DNA from: Molanna angustata
Taxonomy: Eukaryota > Arthropoda > Insecta > Trichoptera > Molannidae
Direction of reading: 5' to 3'
DNA: 64,000 bases
Assembly: GCA_963576475.1 (NCBI GenBank)
Contig: OY754977.1
Location: forward strand, 17,246,033 to 17,310,032
Below the pieces are notes generated by a model. The model saw only the letters and a program-made list of their open reading frames with translations. It was not told the origin of the DNA and made no database searches. The translations under genes and the position numbers were made by a program. Shown piece by piece: positions 44,301-55,398 of the stretch (position 1 is the stretch's first letter; every line of letters begins with the position of its first letter).

Positions 44301-47300
44301 CTCCTTGGAAAGGTTGAACAACTTACGGATGCGAGATGCTCTCTTGGGTCCCAACCTGCGGGGAACTGTGCTGTCGGTAAGTCCGGGAATTTCCTATAAA
44401 ACAGAATACAGAATTTAAAAATCCTTTGGTACAAATAAAAAAATTTCTACCTGAAATTTAAAATCAACTAGTGTAAATACAATTGTCAATTAAGAAGTCA
44501 ATTTTTATAATCAATTTTCCATAACTTTACTTTCTCGGTAAATAAAATATGGCCCAGTATTTCAGTCGGCCCTTAGGAGTTTAACTCAAGTTTAACAAAA
44601 ATATTGCGTATTTCAGTACCTAATCTTCCCTTAAATACGTCACTAAACGACAAATATTTAACTCAACGTTTCTGGCGGATCGCGTGTCTTAATCTTGAGT
44701 TAAGTATTGTTTCTAGTCTTTTTCGCCAGGTGGCGTACTAATCGCCGCACGCTTTAATGTTTTATTTCATTTTATACTACAAATAACTTTGCATAATAAT
44801 TATAATCATGATTTATTTTTGTTGTTAAAATAAAAGACTTGATATAGAAGTGGTTCATGTATTTAATATTTATTTTCTTTTTTACATAATTATGATGTAT
44901 TGCCTGACAACAAACGAAATAAACTGTCAGCCATAATGAAACGTCAGGCACGCAACTTTATTTTTGCGATGTTTTTTCATCCCACTTTTTAAATTGATCC
45001 ATCCTGTTTCTATATATATAATGTGTATTCTTAAATTTTCTACATAAGACACTATTTTACCATTATCACTTAGTTCCATATCCATCTGTAAAATGTACAT
45101 ACATTTTGCATTGAAGAACTACGTACGTAGTACATATTCAATGACATTTTTTCACTACAATGTTTGATTTTAATTAAAAAAAAAACATCGATCGGTATAA
45201 AAAATTGAAAAAGTAACATGCTGTGTAATGAAACAAATAAAATAATGTGCTGTTATAATAATAAAATAATATTTAGTCACAGCTTCGCGTCACGTATCAT
45301 AAGGTTATTACAATTTTGACAGATGCGTTATAGAAAATAACCATAGAAAAATGTAAAATATATCTATAGTTATAACTGACGTTTCATTTTGCACTGAAAT
45401 ATGCGAATGAAATTTAGTCTTCCCTAAACTTTTAACTTGGATTACCAAATCCAACGATTTAAGGGCCAACTGATATCTCGGGCCTATGTTATTTTTTTTT
45501 TATTTTTCCACAACACAATAAGAAATAGAGTAACCGGCAAATATCGGCGAGTTTTTGCCTGGTTGGTAGATACAAAAGAGATGTAGTTTCACTGGATTCA
45601 CAAATCCATGCCCACAAGCACAGGCGACCAGAGTACCAGTCAGAATAGGCGAGCTACACGGGCTTGCAACCATGTATGCAGGCTTAAGCAGCCCCTTTAT
45701 AACTCAAGTCGACCATGCTCACCAATCACTCACCAACTTCTGACTGACACTCTACTCCCCTTCGTGCCTTTTCACACGTCCCGGTAAAGGCCAGGCCGGG
45801 TAACTGGCAGCGAAGTGTATGGGCACATATGGTAGCTTTCACACGCACCGGCATGCATGCGCATACAATTACTCGGCTCTTACCCGGCACTGGCCCGGCG
45901 CTTACCGGGACGTATGAAAAGTTACTAATGGCCGTGTTCACCAAGGAACATCAAATGGATCATCAACTAACTACCTGCTCGGAGCTCAAATCCTTGAGTA
46001 CATCGCTCAGTGAATTTGTATTTCACCAACTAAAAACCAACATTCTTAATTGAGCCCTAGGCTCAACTCTCCTTAAATTTCCGGTGTAAAGGAATACGAA
46101 CTCAAGTTTAATTATATAGAAATATTTAAAAACCAAGAACACATTATTTATCTTGTTTCCTTTATTAAAATAACAATCAAATATTATTACAGTGTGTAGT
46201 TCACAATTTTTACAAGTTTTGAAATTGTTTGAAAAAAAGTATTACTTTGATCTCATCAGTAGGTATATTCGCATTAGTGTCGTGAATGGCCGCGGGCGCT
46301 GTATACCTGAAACCATGTTTACAAACATATCGCGTACCTGATATTCTACCCCTGCTACCTGTGTTATTGTGCATACTGCCATTATTGTTTTCGTTGACAT
46401 CTATTATGCTGTTTTAAATGAAATTCAATTTTATTTAACAAATACAAAAAGCAATGTTTTGACATCATGAATAAATTCTTTCGTTCATTTCACCTGGGTA
46501 AGCGTTCTTGTCTATTTCATCGGCTAATTCAACTATTTTCTCAAACCAGGTCTTTCGTGATAATAATATATCTGGATAATATAGAAATATAATATAAAAT
46601 ATAACAAGTGCTAAAATGTAATAATTTTAGTTACAAAATACGTTGATGAATGACTTGATCCACAATAGACCGTCACTTAAGAGTTGAGTCGCCGGCGTCA
46701 CTTAACGGTAGTAAGTTTGTTTGGAGAAACGAAATTTTACGCTAAGTGCATCAAAAAATTGATTTTAGCGCTAAGGAACCTTGGTGAAAGTGGGGGTAAC
46801 TCTTCTTAATTAACCTTCACCACTATGTTAAAGAATTGTTAATTTTGAAAAATACCTATACTGACAATGAGCCTTGCACAAAACATGTCGATAATCAATT
46901 AAATTTTATAGAACAAAAAAAAGTATTTTTTTATTTTATATATCTAAATACTTTTAGCTTCAGACCATTTTTTTTTATTTAAGATGGAAAAAACAAATGT
47001 TAAGATTCAATTCAATTAAGGAAGAGAACCTGGGGGACATACATCTTTTGTACAACTTTAATATAATTTATATTTGTTTCATTTGCCCCCAAAAAATATT
47101 GATTAATATAATTGTAACACAAAATTATTTTAAGATACATATTTAAATGAAATTTACGTGTAAGTTGTGGAATATACCTCAATACGTGAAAAATATATGA
47201 ACAAGGTAGAATAGATCTGAATTCAATGCTCCCGGATTACTCGAATAATACACTTATTAACTCTCGCCCACTGATATCACCACAAAAATTACCTGGTCTC

Positions 47301-49726
47301 CTTTGCGCACTACGACCAAGGCCAAGACTGAGAGATTTGCATCAACCACGCATCCACGCACCGACTTGCGCTTGCGCTCACCAGTACGACGTGGTCTGTA
47401 GCAGGAGTGACCCTTTGCCAGAAGTAGACGGACACGTCCTAGAATAATACACAAAGAATTTTATTTTGTCCAAAAACCTAGAACTGGCATGTGCAAGGTT
47501 TTTACAAATTGGTTACATACACTATTCAATAGACAAATTTTAGAAAAATTGAACAACCAATCATGTTGATATTTTTCAACAACCTGGTACAGGGTCGACA
47601 AAAAAAAAATTTTTGGACGTCACCGATATTTATAATTTTTTGTATAATTGTAGTGATTTTTTCAAAAATTCTTATTTGACGATTTCCAAAATATTTCAAT
47701 ATTCACTAGTATGACCATATTTTATATCAATTAAAAGCCTAAAATATACAGAATAAAACTGAGGAAGTTTCAGTCTTCTATATCTAACAGTTTTCAAACT
47801 AGACCCTGAGATGAGCGTTGATTCATTTCATGCGAATTGACCCTACATTATAAATGAATTTGTGCGAGTACTGCGTAAAGCGCACTTTACACGAATGAGG
47901 TTTTCAACGCAGTCCGATTTTCAAAACTTAAAATAGCATCAAAAATACAGGTTACTCAAAACATCGCTTTATACGAGTATTATTTTCTCCCCTACTTGCA
48001 ACCCCTATTATTGCAATTACCAAAAAAATTAAATATCCCAATATTTTATTTTTCGCTTCTTCCGCGTTTCGTTCAACAGTGTTTTTATCTTTTTCTCGTT
48101 TTCTTCCTTTGACTTTGCATTTTGACTACCCGGCATTCGACTTGAATTGAACACTATTTGATTTTTTGGACACTCACGTTTTAGTTTTAAAACGTTGCTC
48201 TCTGGTCGAGAGATGCCAAATAAACACAAAAGATACCGCAAACGTCAAAGTCAACACAACAAACAGCAACCATGCTGACTCATCGGCAACAAATAATTTT
48301 ACAGATTTGTTTTATGAAAACGATACAAAACGCGTTGAATAATAGAACAAGTTCTATTTTTTCCCCGCCGCGTTGAAAAACCTGAACCCCATTGAAAACC
48401 TCGTCCGTGAAGATTAACAGACTATCATTTATTGCCCTTCAATGTTCTGTTATCAAGGAATATTTTAAACCCAGACATTATTCTGTTACATTTGTTTCAA
48501 ATATTCACTCATTTAATTGATCCTTATATCTTTGATTGTAACTTTTCTTGCATAGTTTATTTTTGTTGCATTTAGAATTATAATTAAATACTTATCTATA
48601 ATATTTTAAGGTAATTGTTAAATTGACGTAAAAATTATTGAGATTGGCAAAGGTCAGGATTTGAAAGCAATTGCCAATTTTAATTATCCATGCATTTTAT
48701 AATGTAGTAATAATATTAAGATGGGAACTGCCTCCCTGACCAGCCAGGATAGCCTAGGATGTACACCGATTTTTTAAACCTAACCTACAAAAGTTTGGTA
48801 AAAACAGGTTGGTTAGGTTTGTTTGTAGTTATAATTGCGACTGGCGTGAGTCATTTGCATTATATATTAGGTCAAATAATTTTTAACCAGCTGGCTGGTC
48901 AGGGAGGCAGTACCATTAAGATAATCTGCAGAGTTGATGATGATGATGATTTAAATAATGTTCATAAACCACAATAAAAATAAGATTGAACAAACAAATG
49001 CATTTACAATGGACACAACACGTACATATCTGTAGCTTGTAACAATTAGCCATATCTCTTATTATAATAAATCATTAATAATTTATTGAGTACTTATTTA
49101 AAAATGGTACACAGAAGTTAAATAACAGTGGATATTCTCAGATAGACTAAAACAGAACTTCAGAATTGGATAATAATATCACGAAAAATTGTTCATAGTT
49201 CAATAACTTTTAATCAAGTAAACATAATAAAATAAGTACATCTAACCTGTTGTCAGAACTCCCTGCTTCATGGGAAATCCTTGCTTGTCATTTCCGCCAG
49301 AAATGCGAAGCACGTAATTCTTCCATTCATCGCCCAAAGCATCAGCCTGGACTTCAGCTCCAAGACGCTTCTCGTAGAAGATACGGAGCTTGTGTTCATC
49401 GACCACTTCAAAAAGCTTTTGACAACCCGTTGCCGGGTACGAGACGTTGAGCTAAAACAAAACATGCCGAAGTTACTTATGTATCCCCAATGAATCTTAA
49501 AACACACACAAGAAATCGGAGTGACAGTAACCTCATGTCACTTCTAACCACAATAACTTAGAAATGGCACGAATTTTCATCGACGTATACAAAAGTCATC
49601 CAATTACACATTACGTTAAAATCGCGTTTATTAATAAAAGACTGAATTGCTGATTTAGTTTCTTTCTATATTTGTTTCACATTTTATATAATAACAATAA
49701 AATTTACAAAATAAATGTACCTTCAT
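41330..49726 (-). CDS. RpS6: 40S ribosomal protein S6
   Basis: This encodes the small-subunit protein eS6, a major target of S6 kinase. Six coding exons on the minus strand join in frame: 49726-49721 (ATG AAG only), 49451-49247, 47438-47293, 44393-44232, 43440-43294 and 41419-41330. Every intron has GT...AG. The sum is 756 bases, 251 residues, close to the family's usual 248-253. Visible family signatures are [72 protein letters not shown] and [19 protein letters not shown]. The C-terminus has the basic, serine-rich tail [20 protein letters not shown], where the kinase sites lie. The 2-codon first exon with a pyrimidine-rich upstream start is typical of ribosomal protein genes. Introns 2, 3 and 4 are about 1808, 2899 and 838 bases; intron 3 carries three MITEs. 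Confidence 0.97.
44551..45484. mobile_element. TIR element in RpS6 intron 3
   Basis: The left end GGCCCAGTATTTCAGTCGGC and the inverse of the right end GGCCCGAGATATCAGTTGGC agree at 15 of 20 positions, and CCTTA follows in both. TAT stands on both outer sides. No ORF. It is likely a MITE of about 934 bp, superfamily undetermined. Confidence 0.6.
45768..45921. mobile_element. GC-rich foldback MITE in RpS6 intron 3
   Basis: CTTTTCACACGTCCCGGTAA at the left faces TTACCGGGACGTATGAAAAG at the right, 19 of 20 paired. The element is 154 bp and contains further inverted GCCGGGTAA/TTACCCGGC blocks. It stands out by GC content. Confidence 0.75.
45929..46795. mobile_element. Putative TIR element in RpS6 intron 3
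   Basis: GTGTTCACCAAGGAAC at the left and GGAACCTTGGTGAAAG at the right are inverted. Both ends carry sub-terminal CTTAA and TTGAG/CTCAA motifs. It is about 870 bp with no ORF. Ends are approximate. Confidence 0.5.
48717..48920. mobile_element. MITE in RpS6 intron 2
   Basis: ACTGCCTCCCTGACCAGCCA at the left and its reverse complement at the right form 20-bp inverted ends, extended by ATGG/CCAT. TAAG is found on both outer sides (48717-48720 and 48917-48920). The element is 196 bp and lacks coding capacity. Confidence 0.75.
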
Positions 49727-49760
49727 GTCTAATACGGCCGATTCTGACTTTCCGACATGT

Positions 49761-49767
49761 AAAAAAG
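49761..49767 (-). promoter_or_regulatory. Candidate 5'-TOP start of RpS6 mRNA
   Basis: CTTTTTT on the minus strand, 35 bases before the RpS6 ATG. A C followed by pyrimidines is the usual transcription start and translation-control element of ribosomal protein mRNAs. This is inferred from position and composition only. Confidence 0.45.
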
Positions 49768-49907
49768 ATGTTGTTCATGAATTGTACGAATAAGCTTCGC
49801 TTAAAATGTTCATAAATTGTACGAACCATAGACTCGTACTAAATAGTAAGTTCAATCTATGAACATGTTTTTTTTTTATATTTAAAATGCATTTCAAAAC
49901 AATTTAT

Positions 49908-50524
49908 CCATTGTCATGTGGCAGACTACCTTCGAGAAATTTCTTTCGCACGCGCCTAGTAACAGCAAAAATATTCGTTCGTCGCTAAGCCGAGTCCATC
50001 AACCTCGGTGCCAAGCGAACGACAATACGCGACAGAAGCGGTAAGATAATTCGGCAATAGTTCCAGAATCTTCGAGGACAGTGAACTTGCCATACTTAAC
50101 AGATGCACTATATAAGGGAGCGTTCACCTGTACACGATGACACTTCATCCCGCGACTACGCGAGCATACGGTCACTTTACCACGCGAACACTCGGTCACT
50201 TCATTTCATCACGGATCATTACGTTTCACCTACTTACTAACTCGCTTGCTCACTTCGACTCGTTCGCCAACTCGCTCTCTTTTTTACCGTATCGATATAT
50301 CTACCATTTATACTCATCGTGAGAAAGTTCTCTTGTGCGCGTAATAAATATTTTCCCATGCATATTATTGTGTTATCGATTGTAAATTTACCTGTGTGTA
50401 AATTGTAAATTATTTGTGAACAATACATCGTTTTAAGTTGAAACCATTCTTTCTTTTCTCGAACCACTGTCTGTTTTTAGCTAAATCACTATTGCTTTAA
50501 ACCCGAGTATCTTGATATTCACCT
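49908..50524 (+). other. Possible LTR-like segment with TATA box and poly-A signal
   Basis: This block upstream of RpS6 has CTATATAAGGGAGCG near 50108 and AATAAATATT near 50343 in plus orientation, and a base composition unlike the surrounding AT-rich DNA. The order (promoter, then poly-A signal, then a GGCGCC-containing segment) resembles U3-R-U5 of an LTR retrotransposon. No paired LTR is seen. Alternatives are a promoter of an unannotated divergent transcript. Confidence 0.3.
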
Positions 50525-52258
50525 TGACGCGACCTCTCCTGTTCGCGTTATACTTTATTTGAATTCGGCGCCAAATCAGCAGACACAAACAAATATTTAA
50601 GAAAAATAAAATGTGAAAAATATATATTTTGACAATAACACATAACCTCAAAAAATGTGACAATACAAGAGACAATGAGGAACAGTTGGATCGGGGTCAG
50701 CGTTTGATGAGACCTCTCGTCTACCACGAGGAAACATCAAGCCAAGGTGTGGGAAAGAAAATGAGAGAAATGAGGGCGACACTTAAAAATTGTTTTAGTA
50801 CGGCTCTTTTTATTTATAATATTCACAAATGGTCCATGGCAAAAAAAAAATTAAATAAAAACAACAGACAACAAATAAAACAGAAACACGTGGCATCTAC
50901 CGAAACGAACTGTCAAACACACGCGAACACACGAAAAGACGCCGACCAGAATATACCGCCCCAGGGTACAGCGACATCCTTCCTCCAGGCATGTCACTGT
51001 CTTCCACGTGGTGACTGTAGTTCGGCGGGGCCCAGCCTCTGCGTCAGGCTAGCAGGTCTTCCTCGTGTCCGGCGTGGTTTCTTCTTCTCCTCCTGATCTC
51101 CTCCTCCAGACCGTCACCCATGGCTGGCTCTGTGCCCCACGGCACGCTATGACGGCGCATCTCGACAGAGGTGGCATACCAGCCGGGGCCTCACCGGAGG
51201 CGAACCGACGCCCCAGACGACACGGATTGCCCCTCGTGGTCCAATCTGCGAGCCGCCATATTCCCTACGCGGTGGCACCACACTGCGCTCTGCCTCCAAC
51301 CTCCTGTCCTGTTGATGCCCCCATCTTGGTTCTGGGGCACCATCAGCGTCCATGCGCGTGACGGGTCCTGTCACACAGACCTCCTCGTGCTCGTGAAAAT
51401 ATGGCCGCCATCGGGACGCGCGTGCCGACCGATGACGGCGTCGTTCCGTTCGTTTACCACAGCCGTTCAATAAAAAAGATGTTTACACTACGAATGTCAG
51501 ATGCCAAGAGAGATGTTCACACTGCGAGCGTTGGTTGTCAAGAGAGCGCGTCACTGACGCGTTGGCTATAAGCTTCCTTGTCGTTCTCTCACGCCGTCAG
51601 CGGCACTAGTAGTCTTCCGCCAAAGTGTTGCAACGGAAAAAATTAAAAATTATTGTTTTTCGGCAACCTGTTTTTCGGCTATAACACGTTACTTGCGCAA
51701 GGACCAAGTCGAAAAGGAAACCATCGAGACATCGGTCGGGCCCTGCCCCTGAAGCCATGAAGACCAGCTGTCCTAAAGTGCCAGCGATGGACGTCGCAGC
51801 ACCATCCCAGCGCATGTGCTTCCGCGGTCCTGTGGATTCTGCATCGGAAACGGATCCGATCTCATTGAGTTGTGCTCATACTGGAGCCGCAGCCTGCAGT
51901 GTTACTCTTGAGCCCTGCGGCCCTGTGGACACCTGCCCAGCCGCTGCTGTTCCCGATCCAGGGTCCCAGACACCGCGCGACAGATGCCGGTTGGGTGACT
52001 GTCGGGAGCGAAGCCACGAGGAATCTGGACATCCATCCCTCGGCCGTTCGACGAGCGTGGTCCGTGTTCACACGACGCGTGCTTATTTTCGACTGTCACT
52101 GGTGTTGTCACATTTTTGAGGTTATATGTTTTTGTCAAAAATGTATTTTTTCCTGACGTTCTTTTTACACTGTCCATTTTTTAATATTCTTTGGTTGCTT
52201 GTGGTGTGCTGATTTGGCGCCGAATTCAAACAAAAAAACGGGAACAGAGGTCGCGTCA
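50525..52258. mobile_element. Unclassified 1.7-kb GC-rich element bounded by inverted arms
   Basis: TGACGCGACCTCTCCTGTTC and following GAATTCGGCGCCAAATCAGC (50525-50580) are matched inverted at 52205-52258 (GCTGATTTGGCGCCGAATTC ... AGAGGTCGCGTCA). The arms extend inward to ACCTCAAAAAATGTGACA (50645-50662) and TGTCACATTTTTGAGGTTAT (52106-52125). Arms are about 140-150 bp. The interior (50940-51480 and 51700-52080) is GC-rich. Several overlapping frames of about 70-155 residues exist on both strands, none with a domain I recognise. It may be a rearranged LTR element or a foldback transposon. Confidence 0.55.
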
Positions 52259-52789
52259 CATGCATTGATTTATATGTGTACGTAGTACATATAATTCAAT
52301 GGTCACATGTAGGTATATATGTCAGGATAGGATAATATGGAGGTCAGTCTGTTTTTCCTACCGAGAATATGAAAACTTAAGTAGGTGAGTGAGATATTGT
52401 GTAGTGTTTACTGCCTTAAAAATTGTATGAAACGATGTCTTCACTAAATTCAATTTTTATCAAAATTGTTAAAAAAAAGTTTTAGATGTACTACTACAAT
52501 CTAGAATAGGTACTCTTTAGCCTGCAGTAAACACGACTGCTTTATGTTGACTATTTTGGTCAACATTTTGTTACAAGCATTCAGTAATCATTTGGCCGTC
52601 TGCGTGATACGTTCTCCAAATAGGGAATTTTTTAATTGCTTGCAAAATTATTTACGCAGTCATAACGAGTTGTACTATACGAACAATGTCTACCGCAAAG
52701 TCATATATATATTGAAACGAGCCAGCCAATAAAACGGCTTTACTTTTTCAGAGAGGTATTGTATGGGAATGAGTATTCTTTATTATTAT

Positions 52790-52950
52790 TTTTTTTTTTA
52801 ATAAATGAATATGTCCTTGCTAAACAAGTAAATCCCTAAAATAAGCAAATAAATGCTTGTGCTATAGGTGAACGAAATCGGTCGAGGCAGGATTCGAACT
52901 AGCGACCACTGGATTACTAGCCCAGCGCGCTAACCGCTCTGCCATCGACC
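52790..52950 (-). mobile_element. tRNA-Thr-like SINE, family B (copy 3)
   Basis: On the minus strand it begins GGTCGATGGCAGAGCGGTTA, has the CTAGTAA anticodon loop, TAGTTCGAATCC, and the standard body ending in poly-A (T run at 52790). GGTCGA/TCGACC acceptor halves pair. One base differs in the T arm (CGCTAG for CGCGAG). Confidence 0.88.
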
Positions 52951-53340
52951 CTCTATGACTACAATATTAATATTTTTTATAGCATATTAAATTATCTAGT
53001 TGGGGTGTTTCGGCTTTTTTCGATATTTTTAAAAACTTTGGAAATATGTGCAGTTAAACACATAAATCTATATTATAAATTTGAATGTTTGTATGTATCT
53101 ATGTATGTATTGAATGCGTTCCTAAACCGTTCATCCAATTGCGATGAAACTTTGGTGAACTGTCGAGATTATACCAGGGATGGTTTCTGGATCAAAAATT
53201 TTTTTCTTCTTCTTCTTCATCGAGTATTAGGTCATTTTACCTATGAAATTGGAGAATCCTGGAAAAAGAAGGTCCAACTGTCCTTTCATCTCTTCGTAGG
53301 TCTTCCCAGTATTGTTTCGGGAATTAAACTTTTTCTTAAC

Positions 53341-53700
53341 CTACTGAAAGGACGGGAGGTAATGAAGGGAATAGAGGTACTCAATGGCCCGAAGGGACGG
53401 GAGTAACTGAAGGGACGGGAGTAACTGAAAGGACGGAAGTAACTGAAGGGACGGGAGTAACTGAAGGGACGGGAGGTACTGAAAGGACGGGAGGTACTGA
53501 AGGGACGGGAGGTACTGAAGGGACGGGAGGTACTGAAGTGTCTGAAGCGACGGGTGGTACTGAAGGGTCTGAAGCGACGGGTGGTACTGAAGGGTCTGAA
53601 GCGACGGGTGGTACTGAAGGGTCTGATGCGACGGGTGGTACTGAAGAGTCGGAAGCGACGGGTGGTACTGAAGGGTCTGAAGCGACGGGTGGTTATGGAG
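53341..53700 (+). repeat. Minisatellite of 18- and 27-bp units, open on both strands
   Basis: About ten 17-18-bp units (GAAGGGACGGGAGGTACT and the shorter GAAGGGACGGGAGTAACT) are followed by six 27-bp units, each made of GAAGGGTCTGAAGCGACG plus GGTGGTACT. The 27-bp part reads as a 9-residue repeat (GSEATGGTE) on the plus strand. On the minus strand it reads LQTLQYHPS across the whole array. Unit lengths are multiples of 9 over most of it. It lies in transposon sequence, so a protein product is unlikely. Confidence 0.9.
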
Positions 53701-53937
53701 GACCATTTTTAATTATACAGGCAATAGGAAGTTTGCCGGAGGTGCAATAGTTTATCATAAAAAAAGTTTTTCTTAATAAAAAATGTTTGAGAAACTCAAT
53801 TTTTTAGTAATCGAGGTCCTTTTCATATTTTCTACAAATCAAGGAATATATTTGAGGAAGAACTTTAACATGTGGCTCATTAAGCTGTTCAATCTATAAT
53901 CGTCGTATTTCTTTGGGTAATGTCAAAATAATGGATG

Positions 53938-54117
53938 GGTGGATGGCAGAGCGGTTAGCGCGCTGGGTTAGTAATCCAGTGGTCGCGAGTTCGAATCCTG
54001 CCTCGACCGATCTCGTTCACCTATAGGACAAGCATTTATGCTTAGTTTAGGGAACGTAGGAAGATGTATATGTACTTGTTTAACAAGGACATATTCATTT
54101 TTGTAAAAAAAAAAAAA
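53938..54117 (+). mobile_element. tRNA-Thr-like SINE, family B (copy 4)
   Basis: GGATGGCAGAGCGGTTAGCG, a TTAGTAA anticodon loop (one change), GAGTTCGAATCC, CTCGACCG, then the body ACCTATAGGACAAGCATTTA ... ACAAGGACATATTCATTTTT and a 13-base A tail. The long clean tail suggests it is younger than the other copies. Confidence 0.88.
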
Positions 54118-54443
54118 TGGATAACAACCAATCTTGGCGGATAGTCCCTGTATCATATATAGCATTAAATAGCCTCAGCAGGTAGTTAATATTATCGTCA
54201 CTAATAAGTTTCAACTATTCAACTTTAATATTGTCTGATCTGCACGCTTTTCTGTTATCCAAAGTATTTATCGTATGAAGAATTTCATACTTAAGGATCG
54301 CTGGTCCATTTCTTCTTAGCATAGAATTTCAACGATGTATACTTTTTCTAGTATAGAATTTATAAGGTGTAAAAAAAAATTACAATAACCTGTACAATTT
54401 ATTATTTTTTATTTGATTGTGGTGTTGAATGAAATATTTGTCA
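54118..54443. other. AT-rich gene-free stretch
   Basis: Nothing recognised. Confidence 0.5.
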
Positions 54444-54621
54444 GGCTAGCGTCCATATAAGCGCAGCAGACAGATCGGACGCAATGCATCAGACGGATTT
54501 TAGTATGCTTTTTATAGGAAAAATGCGTCCACTAATCAATTGTCATTGTATGGAGTGCAAGCATTATTGCTAGAAGGACAAAAATCCCGATACGTCCACT
54601 ACTCCTATATGGACACTAGCC
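54444..54621. mobile_element. MITE with GGCTAGYGTCCATATA ends
   Basis: GGCTAGCGTCCATATAAG at the left faces TCCTATATGGACACTAGCC at the right. Sub-terminal GGACGCAATG and ATGCGTCC are inverted too. It is 178 bp without coding capacity. Confidence 0.7.
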
Positions 54622-55398
54622 AACGTCCATCACATGCGGAAAAAGTTTTCTTTTTACAAAACATACAATTTTCTTTTGATTAGTAATGAAATGTAGTCCC
54701 GTACGTACAATATTCTTTGATAGCACATTTTTATTCCTCGTCGCCTTATTTTTTGGTCTTGTCCCATATGTTTTACATAAAATAAATATAATTTGTCTAT
54801 TGAATTCTAGGTGTCACTATTCTTCATACAGATGATCCACATTTGTGAAAGAAACCTCTGCTTCAACTATTGATAATTGATTATAATTAAATTTATTAAG
54901 TCAAATTCATGATTTTGTTCCGAATCCTAATCTGTATCTAGTGGAGGCACAATGAAAATGGAATCAGACAGTTCATATTCGTCCAATAACTCTTATTCAT
55001 TCAAAATCTCCGCAGTAGAGACTTATCTTCCTTTAAAAACAGGCTTTGAAAAAAAAAAGGGTTGTAAACGACCCTAGCAAATTTGATAAGATGTTTATCG
55101 TGATATAAACTTCAATTTAATTCATAAACAAGCCATTATTAAAGTCATAATTTATTATGATAATATTTAAAAAAACATTTGTTTACTTACAAAATAAAAT
55201 CCTTCGACAGGTAAAGCACAAAAAAACACACATCTGTAAAGTGTATAATTTTACAAAGAGTATAAAATAATTTGATTTGGAATAATTTTTATGAAATGGT
55301 TGTTCTCGACCATTTGGCATAATATAGTGTATGGTCGAATTCAACCCTTTGGGATAAAATGAATTAACAACAATTTAGTATGATACAAACCAATTAAA
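54622..55398. other. Gene-free stretch; 3' flank of the neugrin-like gene
   Basis: A minus-strand AATAAA-type signal occurs near 55151-55156 and could end the neugrin-like transcript; closer variants are possible. No other feature. Confidence 0.4.

Larger units (their letters stand above)
52308..53810 (-). mobile_element. Helitron-like element, interrupted twice (copy 3)
   Basis: Family sequence is present at 52308-52500, 52970-53075 and 53755-53810 in the same order as in the copy at 27600-27990 (GGAGGTCAGTCTGTTTTTCC; GGTGTTTCGGCTTTTTTCGA; TGTTTGAGAAACTCAATTTT). Between the pieces lie unknown sequence plus a SINE (52501-52969) and a block with a minisatellite (53076-53754). The CTAG end is absent. 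Confidence 0.6.

Noticed and set aside
41420..49246. C/D-box snoRNAs in the RpS6 introns
   Set aside because: Ribosomal protein introns often host snoRNAs, but I found no convincing RTGATGA/CTGA box pair in the minus-strand introns by eye. A snoRNA covariance search would decide.
50629..52177. Several 90-155-residue genes on both strands
   Set aside because: They arise from GC-rich composition of the inverted-arm element and overlap one another; no conserved domain.
53341..53706. Protein-coding gene on the minus strand (121 residues)
   Set aside because: It is only a translation of the minisatellite; the plus strand is also open, and no splice or promoter context exists.
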